Below are positions 20,701 to 27,044 of a stretch of DNA of 64,000 nt, one piece after another (position 1 is the stretch's first letter; every line of letters starts with the position of its first letter). Below the pieces are notes generated by a model that did not search any database, was not told where the DNA came from, and saw nothing but the letters and a program-made list of their open reading frames with translations. Origin of the DNA: DASZHJ01 sp035541215 (GTDB lineage: Bacteria; Pseudomonadota; Alphaproteobacteria; ATCC43930; CGMCC-115725); NCBI GenBank assembly GCA_035541215.1, contig DATKNV010000013.1:62001-126000 (forward strand), in the 5' to 3' direction. A program made the translations under genes and the position numbers.

Positions 20701-20983
20701 CCCGCGCGAGGCGATCCACCGGGCTTGCCTCCTGCGCTTCCGCCCGATCATGATGACGACCATGGCGGCGCTCCTCGGCGCCTTGCCGCTGGCGCTCGGC
20801 TTCGGTGACGGCGGCGAGCTGCGGCGGCCGCTCGGCATCTCGATCGCCGGCGGGCTCGTCGTGAGCCAGATGCTCACGCTCTACACGACGCCCGTGATCT
20901 ACCTATATCTCGACCGCTTCCGGCTCTGGCTCGCGGGCTGGCGCGGCGGAGGCGAGACCGGCTCACTCGACGAGGCGCGCTGA
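17705..20983 (+). CDS. mdtC: RND efflux permease, MdtC-like, with periplasmic insertion
   Basis: A 1092-residue RND transporter, paralogue and likely heteromeric partner of the preceding MdtB. It keeps FVVDDAIVVLENISRHVEAG in helix 4 and GIVKKNAIMMIDFALDAE in helix 10. It is some 50 residues longer than MdtB because of a low-complexity Ser/Thr/Ala/Gly/Asn-rich insertion around residues 770-835 in the second periplasmic loop, just before the VPLAAFTHYGPG strand. The insertion carries no stop or frameshift and is probably a flexible loop. Coupled to mdtB by an ATGA overlap and followed two bases later by the outer-membrane factor gene. Confidence 0.92.
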   Translation: MNPSAIFIRRGVATTLLTIGVALAGGVAFFRLPVSPLPQVDFPTISVQANLPGASPEVVATSVATPLERHLGQIADVTEMTSSSTVGNARITLQFGLNRDIDGAARDVQAAINAARADLPANLRSNPTYRKVNPAEAPIMVLALTSNTQSPGQVYDAATTVLEQRLSQVEGVGQVNIGGSSLPAVRVELNPRALFKYAIGLEDVRAALAAANAHSPKGSIEIDATHYQIYTNDQAKVAAEYRSLVVAYRNGSPVRLSDVGEVVDTVENIRNAGLANGKPAVLVIVNRAPGANIIDTVDRVTALLPELQASIARDIDISIAVDRSTTIRASLRHVQQTLMISAGLVIVVVFLFLRSVRATLMPSIAVPVSLLGTFGVMYLLGYSLDNLSLMALTIATGFVVDDAIVVLENISRHVEAGMPPFRAALKGAQEVGFTVLTISVSLIAVFIPILLMGGIVGRLFREFAVTLSVAIIVSLVVSLTTTPMMCARLLKRPAEDRHGRLYRASEAVFERILRAYDRTLRWALENAPLMLVILLATLCLNVYLYAIVPKGFFPQQDTGRMIGGIQADQSISFQAMREKLAQFIAILRADKAVETVVGFTGGGQTNSGFVFMSLKPLSERNISADQVATRLRRELAVVPGASLFLQPVQDIRVGGRQSNALYQYTLQGDNLQELYAWGPKILAALQALPELTDVNSDQQQNGLETDLVIDRATAARLGIAVSQIDNTLYDAFGQRQVSTIYNPLNQYHVVMEVSPEFWQNPETLEDLYVSTSGGALTGVQSTSGTVATTAGRTGANPAAAQPASNPLQNLRTNQIATGGRANTSTGAAVSTRVETMVPLAAFTHYGPGKTPLAVNHQGPFVASTISFNLAPGVALSDASAAITAATLRLGVPGTIHGTFQGTARAFEASLSNEPLLILAALIAVYIVLGILYESYIHPITILSTLPSAGVGAVLALMIFNTEFSIIALIGVILLIGIVKKNAIMMIDFALDAERKEGLSPREAIHRACLLRFRPIMMTTMAALLGALPLALGFGDGGELRRPLGISIAGGLVVSQMLTLYTTPVIYLYLDRFRLWLAGWRGGGETGSLDEAR

Positions 20984-20984
20984 A

Positions 20985-22391
20985 ATGGCGGATTCGAATT
21001 TTCGCAGAACATTCGCGGCCATGGCACTCGTCTCGCTCTGCGGCTGCACGGTCGGCCCCGACTACAACCGACCGGCGGTCGAGACGCCCCCGGCGTTCAA
21101 GGAGATGGACGGCTGGCGCGCCGCGAGCCCGCGGGACGTTTCGAGCGAGCAGTGGTGGACGATCTACGAGGACCCTCTGCTCGACGAGCTCGAGAAGCAG
21201 GTCGAAATCTCCAACCAGAATCTGAAGGCGGCGGAGGCGGCCTATCGCCAGTCCGTGGCGGTCGTCGGCGAGGCCCGCGCCGCCTTCTACCCGACGGTCG
21301 ACGCCAACGCCTCGGCGCTCCGCGCGAATGCCGGGAGCAAGGGGGCCGGAAGCCGCGCCGTCGTCAGCGTCTCAACGGGCGCGAGCTGGGAGATCGACGT
21401 CTGGGGCAAGATCAGGCGCAGCGTCGAGAGCGAGGTCGCGGGGGCGCAGGCGAGCGCCGCCGATCTCGCCGCCGCAAAGCTTTCCGCGCAGTCTCTCCTC
21501 GCTGTCCAGTATTTCCAGCTCCGCGTCGACGACGAGCTGGAGCGGCTCCTCAACGAGACCGCCGATGCCTATGAGGTCTCGCTCAAGATCAGCGTCAACC
21601 GCTACAACGCGGGGACCGCGGCGCGCTCGGACGTCGCCGGCGCGCAGACGCAGCTGGAATCGACGCGCGCCCAGGCGATCGCCGTGGGCGTGCAGCGCGC
21701 GCAGCTCGAGCACGCGATCGCCGTCCTCATCGGCAAGCCGCCGAGCCAATTCTCGATCGCGAAGGCGCCGCTCTCGCTCGACGTGCCGGTGGTGCCGCCG
21801 GGCCTGCCTTCGGCGCTGCTGGAGCGCCGGCCGGACGTCGCCGCCGCGGAGCGCCGGGTAGCCTCGGCCAACGCGCAGATCGGCGTCGCCGAGGCCGCCT
21901 ATTATCCCGACATCACCCTGACGGCGTCCTACGGCTTCATCGGCAGCGCCCTCGACAATCTGATCCGCGCGCAGAATGCCGTCTGGTCCGTGGGGCCGCA
22001 GCTCGCCGAGACCGTGTTCGACGGCGGGCTCCGCGGCTCGCAGGTCGAGGCGGCCCGCGCCGCCTACGACCAGAGCGTCGCCAATTACCGGCAGACCGTG
22101 CTCACGAGCTTCCAGCAGGTCGAGGACGAGCTCGCGGCTCTGCGCATCCTGGAGCAGCAGGCGGAGGTGCAGGACCGCGCGGTCACCGCGGCGCGCGAGA
22201 CCGAGCGGCTCACCGTCAATCAATACAAGGCCGGCACGGTCGCCTATACCGCGGTGATCGTCGCACAGGCGCAGGCGCTGCAGAACCGCGAGACCGCGCT
22301 CAACATCCTCGAGAGCCGCTTCGGCGCGAGCATCTCGCTGATCCAGGCCCTTGGCGGCGGCTGGAACGCCACCGAGCTGCCGGCGCCCTGA
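20985..22391 (+). CDS. Outer-membrane efflux lipoprotein, NodT/OprM family
   Basis: A 468-residue TolC-like channel. A basic N-terminus and short hydrophobic segment end in a lipobox (SLCGCTVGPDYNRP, the modified Cys probably residue 22), so the protein is an acylated outer-membrane component. Two repeats of the OEP fold are seen: ASWEIDVWGKIRRSVESEVAGA in the first half, and VGPQLAETVFDGGLRGSQVEA with QVEDELAALRILEQQA in the second. It is the last gene of the RND operon and completes a tripartite pump. The next gene is convergent, with only nine bases between the stops. Confidence 0.92.
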   Translation: MADSNFRRTFAAMALVSLCGCTVGPDYNRPAVETPPAFKEMDGWRAASPRDVSSEQWWTIYEDPLLDELEKQVEISNQNLKAAEAAYRQSVAVVGEARAAFYPTVDANASALRANAGSKGAGSRAVVSVSTGASWEIDVWGKIRRSVESEVAGAQASAADLAAAKLSAQSLLAVQYFQLRVDDELERLLNETADAYEVSLKISVNRYNAGTAARSDVAGAQTQLESTRAQAIAVGVQRAQLEHAIAVLIGKPPSQFSIAKAPLSLDVPVVPPGLPSALLERRPDVAAAERRVASANAQIGVAEAAYYPDITLTASYGFIGSALDNLIRAQNAVWSVGPQLAETVFDGGLRGSQVEAARAAYDQSVANYRQTVLTSFQQVEDELAALRILEQQAEVQDRAVTAARETERLTVNQYKAGTVAYTAVIVAQAQALQNRETALNILESRFGASISLIQALGGGWNATELPAP

Positions 22392-22400
22392 GCCGAGGCT

Positions 22401-24632
22401 TCAGGACGAAAGCGAGATCAGCACGTCCGCCGCCGCGAGGCCGGTGCGACCGACGCGGCCGATGATTGCGGCGGCGCCATGGCCCGCGGCCGCGAGCTCG
22501 GCGACACAGGCGCGCGCCTTCCCGGCCGGCACGCCCGCGAGCATGCCGCCGCTCGTCTGCGGATCGAACAGCAGTGCATGCGTTGCGGCATCCTCCGCTC
22601 CCCGCAGCAGATACGCGAGCGCCAGATTCTCCGACAGCAGCGTCGAGGCGATCCCGGCGCGTGCGAGCTCCAGCGCCTGCGGATAGGCGGGGATCGCCGC
22701 GGCATCGAGCGTCGCGTCGGCGCCGCTCGCCGAGAGCATCTCGCTCAAATGGCCGATGAGGCCGAAGCCGCTCACATCGGTCATGGCGCTCGCACCGTGA
22801 GCCATGAGGATCTTGGCCGCGTCGCGGTTGGATCGGCGCATCGACGCGAGCGCCTGCTCGATCGCAGCGGCCGGGGCGCGCGCGCGCATTGCCGCCGCGA
22901 AGAGAATGCCGGTGCCCAGCGGCTTCGTCAGGATGAGCGCGTCGCCGGCGCCGAGCCCGCCCTTGCGGAGGATGTGCGCGGGATCGACCTCGCCCGAAAC
23001 CGAGAAGCCGAGTGCGAGCTCCGGGCCCTCGCTGGAATGGCCGCCGACGAGCGCCACGCCCTCGCGGTCGAGGCAAGCACGGGCGCCCGCGAGAAGCTGG
23101 AACAGCGCTTCCTCGGTCTTCTCGGGTGCAGCCGCCGGTACCACCGCGATCGCGAGCGCGTGGCGAGGGCTTCCGCCCATGGCGAAGACGTCGTTGAGCG
23201 CGTGATTGGCAGCGATCTCGCCGAACAGATAGGGGTCGTCGATGAAGGCGCGGAAGAAGTCCACGGTCTCCACGAGATGCCGGCCCGCGGGCGGCACCAG
23301 CACCGCCGCGTCGTCTGGCCGGTCGAGCCCCACCACGACTTCACCCGCCTCGCCCGGCGGCAAGCGCTTCAGCGCGCGGCTGAGCGGCCCAGGACCCACC
23401 TTCGCCGCGCAGCCGCCGCAGCGCATCTCCGCCGCCGACTGAGATGCGGGTAATGCCGACTGGGGCCGCGAGGCCATTCGTACGGAGATGGCATCGGCAT
23501 CCTGGTACATTCGCATCCAGCGCCGGTCGATCCAATCCTTGAGCATCCAGAGCCAGGCGCCTTCAGCCTTGAGCGCGCCGCGGGAGGCGATGGCGTAGCG
23601 CTCGCCGGTGGAGACGAGGGCGAGATGGGCGCGCTGCGGCGTCCAAGCCTTGGGCTCGATGCCAAGCGCGCGGCGGCGGAGGCTCTCCGCAAGCGGCGGA
23701 CCCGCACGCACCGCATAGACCCCGGCCTTCTCGCGCGGCGCATGGGTGAGCGTCGCGCAATCGCCCGCGGCGAACACGTCGGGATCGTTCACGGCCTGCA
23801 GCGTGGCGCCGACGGCGACGAAGCCGCCGGGCGCAAGCGCGAGCCCCGTAGTCGCGAGCCACGCGGGCGCCGCCGCCTGGGTCGTAATGAAGACCGCGTC
23901 GGCGAGGATCGGTTCTCCGCCCTCGGTCACGATCGCATCGGGGCGCACCTCGATCGCACGGCGGTGCTCGTAGAGCGCGATCCCGCGCTCCGCGAAGACG
24001 CGCCGGAATGCTCGACGCACGCGCGTATTGTGAGTTGGCAGGATCTCCTCCGCCGTGACGAGCGCGAAGGAGAGCCGCGCGGGCTCGCGCGCCTCCGCCA
24101 GCAAGCGCGAGCGCATCGACAGCAGCAGCTCCGCGCCTCCGGCGCCGCCGCCGATCACGGCGACGCGCTGCGGTCCGGCCGCTGCCCGGCAGCGCTCGCG
24201 GAACGCCGCGAATTTCTCCAGGAAGGAGCCGATGGGCTTGACGGCGATCGCATGCCCGGCGGCACCCGCGATGCCCCCGAGCGCTGGCGCAATGCCGACG
24301 TCGAGCGAGAGGATGTCGTAGGCGATGGGCGGACGGCCCGCGAGCTCCAAGCGTTTTGCCGCGCGGTCGAGCCCCACCGCCTCCGCGTGGATGAGCCGCG
24401 TGCCCGTGGCAGCCGCGAGGCGGAGGAGATCGATATGAGCTTCTTGCCTCTCGTATAGCCCCGCAATCACTCCGGGAAGCATTCCGGAATAGGGCGTCTC
24501 GAGATCGCGCGTCACCAATGTGAGCCGCACGCCTGGCGCCGGCTGCATCGCAAAAGCCGTCAGCACGTGCACATGGGCGTGCCCTCCGCCCACGAGCACG
24601 ATGTCCGTGCGCACCTCCTGCGGGATCATCAT
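22401..24632 (-). CDS. selD: FAD/NAD(P) oxidoreductase-selenophosphate synthase fusion
   Basis: A 743-residue fusion. Residues 1 to about 385 are a two-dinucleotide-fold flavoprotein related to type II NADH dehydrogenases: IVLVGGGHAHVHVLTAF at the start, the second GGGAGGAELLLSM motif, and FAAGDCATL for FAD. From about residue 395 comes SelD, which makes selenophosphate from selenide and ATP. It has an N-terminal RCGGCAAKV segment with Cys405 and Cys408, DFFRAFIDDPYLFG, ANHALNDVFAMGG, and C-terminal FDPQTSGGML. The flavin half may supply electrons or reduced selenium to the SelD half. It is the last gene of the Fdh/Sec operon, its ATG overlapping the GcvH-like stop. Confidence 0.93.
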   Translation of the reverse strand: MMIPQEVRTDIVLVGGGHAHVHVLTAFAMQPAPGVRLTLVTRDLETPYSGMLPGVIAGLYERQEAHIDLLRLAAATGTRLIHAEAVGLDRAAKRLELAGRPPIAYDILSLDVGIAPALGGIAGAAGHAIAVKPIGSFLEKFAAFRERCRAAAGPQRVAVIGGGAGGAELLLSMRSRLLAEAREPARLSFALVTAEEILPTHNTRVRRAFRRVFAERGIALYEHRRAIEVRPDAIVTEGGEPILADAVFITTQAAAPAWLATTGLALAPGGFVAVGATLQAVNDPDVFAAGDCATLTHAPREKAGVYAVRAGPPLAESLRRRALGIEPKAWTPQRAHLALVSTGERYAIASRGALKAEGAWLWMLKDWIDRRWMRMYQDADAISVRMASRPQSALPASQSAAEMRCGGCAAKVGPGPLSRALKRLPPGEAGEVVVGLDRPDDAAVLVPPAGRHLVETVDFFRAFIDDPYLFGEIAANHALNDVFAMGGSPRHALAIAVVPAAAPEKTEEALFQLLAGARACLDREGVALVGGHSSEGPELALGFSVSGEVDPAHILRKGGLGAGDALILTKPLGTGILFAAAMRARAPAAAIEQALASMRRSNRDAAKILMAHGASAMTDVSGFGLIGHLSEMLSASGADATLDAAAIPAYPQALELARAGIASTLLSENLALAYLLRGAEDAATHALLFDPQTSGGMLAGVPAGKARACVAELAAAGHGAAAIIGRVGRTGLAAADVLISLSS

Positions 24633-25072
24633 GTGGGGCCGCAGCCCTCAACGCCCTCGGCTGCCATCCAGGCCTCGAATGCGCCGGCAACCGCCTCGCC
24701 CGTAACGAGGCCCGTCTGCCAATTCGGCTCCGCCGGACGCACGATCAGCATCCAGCCCTCGCCGTAGGGATCGGCGTTCGCGATCTCCGGCCGCTCCACG
24801 AGCGCCGCGTTGTGCGCAACGACCTTGCCGTCGAAGGCGGCCTTGGCGGCGCCCACCCATTTCCCGCCCTCGACCGTCGCGAAGGAGCGGTTCTTCTCGA
24901 AATCGAGACCGCTCCGCTTCGGCGTAAAGACCAGGATCTTGCCCGCGAGGACGACGGCGATGGAGGTCCAGCCCACGCGGAGCGTCCCATCTCCGAGCGG
25001 CGCGTACCAGATTTGGTTCAGGACGTCGTAGAAGAGATGCTCCGGAAAGTCGCAGCCGCGCACGGTCGCCAT
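24629..25072 (-). CDS. GcvH-like lipoyl carrier protein
   Basis: A 147-residue protein of the glycine-cleavage H-protein fold. The acceptor hairpin is recognisable as FATVEGGKWVGAAKAAFDGK, with Lys71 where H proteins carry lipoate. The ESVK of true GcvH is EGGK here, and no glycine-cleavage genes are nearby, so a role in glycine breakdown is unlikely. The sequence starts MATVRGCDFPEHLFYDVLNQ. It sits between a DsrE-like gene and selD, with a lipoate-ligase-like gene two upstream. That grouping recalls lipoate-binding proteins of sulfur-oxidising sHdr systems. I infer a thiol-bearing swinging-arm carrier for sulfur or selenium. Confidence 0.8.
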   Translation of the reverse strand: MATVRGCDFPEHLFYDVLNQIWYAPLGDGTLRVGWTSIAVVLAGKILVFTPKRSGLDFEKNRSFATVEGGKWVGAAKAAFDGKVVAHNAALVERPEIANADPYGEGWMLIVRPAEPNWQTGLVTGEAVAGAFEAWMAAEGVEGCGPT

Positions 25073-25083
25073 CGCGCGCCCGC

Positions 25084-25461
25084 CTAGTAAGTGAGCACGC
25101 GGCAGTCGTCGTCCATGAGACGCTCGATCATGGCCGCGGTGCCCATGAAGCCGCTGCATTCCGGCACGAGGTCGTCCTTGCTCCTCTCGAAGAGGTCGAG
25201 ATTGGCGGGACAGGCCCAGAGCCGCGCGCCGTTCGCATGCGCGTCCTTGATCCAGTCGTAGACGGTCTTGCGGCTGCCTGGCTTGATGACGATCCCCTCG
25301 GCGACGCCCTTGAAGAGCAGCTTGCCCGCGGTCGCCGCGCAGACGACATCGACCTCGTACTCCATCGCTGCCGCCACGGCCGCGTGATAGAAAGGCGCGC
25401 CGAGCTCCTCGGGATTGCGGGGATCGGTGTTCACGAGCACGACGAGGAGACGCTTCTTCAT
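25084..25461 (-). CDS. DsrE-family sulfur-relay-like protein
   Basis: A 125-residue small alpha/beta protein beginning MKKRLLVVLVNTDPRNPEEL, typical of DsrE/DsrF/TusD-like proteins that pass persulfide sulfur between partners. Cysteines are at 41, 84, 102 and 120. Cys84 (ARLWACPANL) and Cys102 (PECSGFMGT) lie in the region where DsrE and TusD carry their active cysteine. The ATG overlaps the lipoate-ligase stop (ATGA), and the GcvH-like gene follows after 11 bases. Placement directly before the lipoyl carrier and selD suggests it handles persulfide or perselenide; this is inference. Confidence 0.8.
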   Translation of the reverse strand: MKKRLLVVLVNTDPRNPEELGAPFYHAAVAAAMEYEVDVVCAATAGKLLFKGVAEGIVIKPGSRKTVYDWIKDAHANGARLWACPANLDLFERSKDDLVPECSGFMGTAAMIERLMDDDCRVLTY

Positions 25462-26207
25462 GCCGCCTCCTCTCCCGTGACGAAGGCATCGGTGCCGAAC
25501 TCCAGGGCGTGGAGCCGGTCCGCGAGCGCGATCTCCTCGGCGCGCGGCGCATCCGGCGCGAAGCGCAGGCCGAGCGTCGAGGCAATGCGGTCGGCGAGCG
25601 CGCCCTCGACCTCGCCCTCGCGCGGCATTCGCTCCAAGGCCTCCGAGAGGCCGATGAGCGCCTTCCCGAGCATCCCCGCGGTCATGCCCGGCAGGATCAG
25701 CACTTCCGCCATCGCCGCCGCATCGAATTCGATCAGCACGGTGCCCTGAAAGACGAGCGTTGCGCCCTCGACATAGCCGCTGGTGCCGCAGAGCTTGCGG
25801 CCGCGGCATCGGACATCGTTGGGCGGGAGGAATTCCGCCGCGGCGCCGAGATGCGACAGTCCCGCGGCAACGCCGCTGCCTATTGCCGCCGCGGCCAGTG
25901 CCAACCGTCCGCCGAAGCGCTGGCGGTCCGCGACCACGTCCCAGGCAAGGATCCCCGGCGCCATGTAGACCGCGCCGCCGCCGGTCGGCCGGCGCGCGAT
26001 CTCGACGCCACGCCGGCGGCACGCCTCGACATCGACGGCATCGTGCAGAACCTGATGCCGTCCCATCAACACCGAGGGCGGAAAGCGCTGGAAGCGGAGC
26101 GTGACCTCGCCCGAGCCCGCCCTGTGCGCGGCTGCGAGCGTCGCCGTCATCGCGAGGTTCCAGCGCGCGGGCCGGACGCCGGTGTCGATGACGCGAGCCG
26201 TGCTCAC
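25458..26207 (-). CDS. Lipoate/biotin protein ligase family protein (LplA-like)
   Basis: A 249-residue member of the BPL/LplA transferase family that attaches lipoate or a similar acyl group to a protein lysine. Diagnostic segments are RRPTGGGAVYMAPG (residues 72-85) for the adenylate, and RCRGRKLCGTSGYVEG with Lys138, the conserved catalytic lysine. GTG 26207 overlaps the upstream stop (GTGA). The likely substrate is the GcvH-like protein encoded two genes downstream. A specialised ligase next to a specialised carrier is the pattern of sulfur-oxidation sHdr clusters. Whether it uses free lipoate or transfers octanoate is not decided by sequence. Confidence 0.82.
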   Translation of the reverse strand: MSTARVIDTGVRPARWNLAMTATLAAAHRAGSGEVTLRFQRFPPSVLMGRHQVLHDAVDVEACRRRGVEIARRPTGGGAVYMAPGILAWDVVADRQRFGGRLALAAAAIGSGVAAGLSHLGAAAEFLPPNDVRCRGRKLCGTSGYVEGATLVFQGTVLIEFDAAAMAEVLILPGMTAGMLGKALIGLSEALERMPREGEVEGALADRIASTLGLRFAPDAPRAEEIALADRLHALEFGTDAFVTGEEAA

Positions 26208-26602
26208 GATCGCTCGACCTCCTCGATCCTCATGCGCCGGCCCCATTTGTCGAAGAAGTGCCCCTCGTTGAGCACAAGGCGGTCGAGATCGAGCCGCCCC
26301 TCCAGGGCCTTGAGCCGGAGCCGCGCCGTGGGATTGTCGAGCGGCCCCGCATGCGGTCCGCGCTCCGGGAAGAACGCGGCGCCGTCCCAGTTCACACCCG
26401 ATCCCGCGAAGAGCACGACGATCTCGCCCCAATCGGCCTCGTCGCCGATGACGTGGACGTAGGTCGAGCAGAGCGTGTTCACCCGGACCCCCGCGATCTC
26501 CACCAGCACCACCAGCGCGGTGAAGGCGCCGCCTTCCCTGAACTCCGCCCGGAGCCAGCGGTCGAATTCCGTGGCGCCGCCGCCGTTCTCAGAAATCGAC
26601 AC
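26204..26602 (-). CDS. Uncharacterised small protein of the selenium operon (1)
   Basis: A 132-residue acidic-to-neutral protein that I do not recognise, without signal peptide or membrane segment. It contains FREGGAFTALVVLVEIAGVRVNT (alternating strands, here in part), a DEADWGEIVVLFAGSGVNWDG centre, and ends GHFFDKWGRRMRIEEVERS; one Cys is present in NTLCST. GTG 26602 is chosen because it follows the previous gene with a 14-base overlap and avoids an improbable Cys/Arg-rich extension. The stop overlaps the lipoate-ligase GTG. It is probably an accessory factor of the selenium or formate dehydrogenase pathway, by position only. Confidence 0.65.
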   Translation of the reverse strand: MSISENGGGATEFDRWLRAEFREGGAFTALVVLVEIAGVRVNTLCSTYVHVIGDEADWGEIVVLFAGSGVNWDGAAFFPERGPHAGPLDNPTARLRLKALEGRLDLDRLVLNEGHFFDKWGRRMRIEEVERS

Positions 26603-27044
26603 GGGGCGTCTCCGGCATGTAATGGTCGAACAGGACCCAGAACGCGCTCCCATGCGCGGCCGCGTACCACGTCTCGAATTCCGAGAGGGCAGCGGGAACG
26701 TCGGGCACGGCCTCCCCGCCCTTCGCTCCGAGCGCCTCGACCATGGCCTCGATCACCGGCCTGAAATGCTCGATCGTCCTCGTCCGCGCCTCGCTGTCGC
26801 CGGCCCAGCCGAGCTTGTCGCGAAGGACCGCGAGCCCGCTCGCGACCGCAGTTTCCTTCTCGGCGGCAGTCACGGCATCGGCGAGGCTCCGCACGAGATT
26901 GAAGCGCCGGAACGCATAGGCCCGCTCGCGCTCGAGCACGGCCACGCGCTGGGCGTATTCGCGGCGAAAGCCCTCTTCCGCGGCGGCGGCTCGCTCGGCC
27001 GATTGCTTCATGGCGTCGAGGAAAGGCGCCGTCGCGGGCGTCAT
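26589..27044 (-). CDS. Uncharacterised helical protein following selB/tRNA-Sec (2)
   Basis: A 151-residue largely helical, Ala/Glu/Arg-rich protein not assigned to a family. The N-terminal half (SAERAAAAEEGFRREYAQRV and following) could form a coiled coil. The C-terminal part has aromatic residues (FETWYAAAHGSAFWVLFDHY). No signal peptide or membrane segment is evident. ATG 27044 overlaps the stop of the selB frame (ATGA), and only 17 bases separate the start from the 3' end of the tRNA-Sec gene. Translation coupled to selB would need an unprocessed transcript. Function unknown. Confidence 0.65.
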   Translation of the reverse strand: MTPATAPFLDAMKQSAERAAAAEEGFRREYAQRVAVLERERAYAFRRFNLVRSLADAVTAAEKETAVASGLAVLRDKLGWAGDSEARTRTIEHFRPVIEAMVEALGAKGGEAVPDVPAALSEFETWYAAAHGSAFWVLFDHYMPETPRVDF

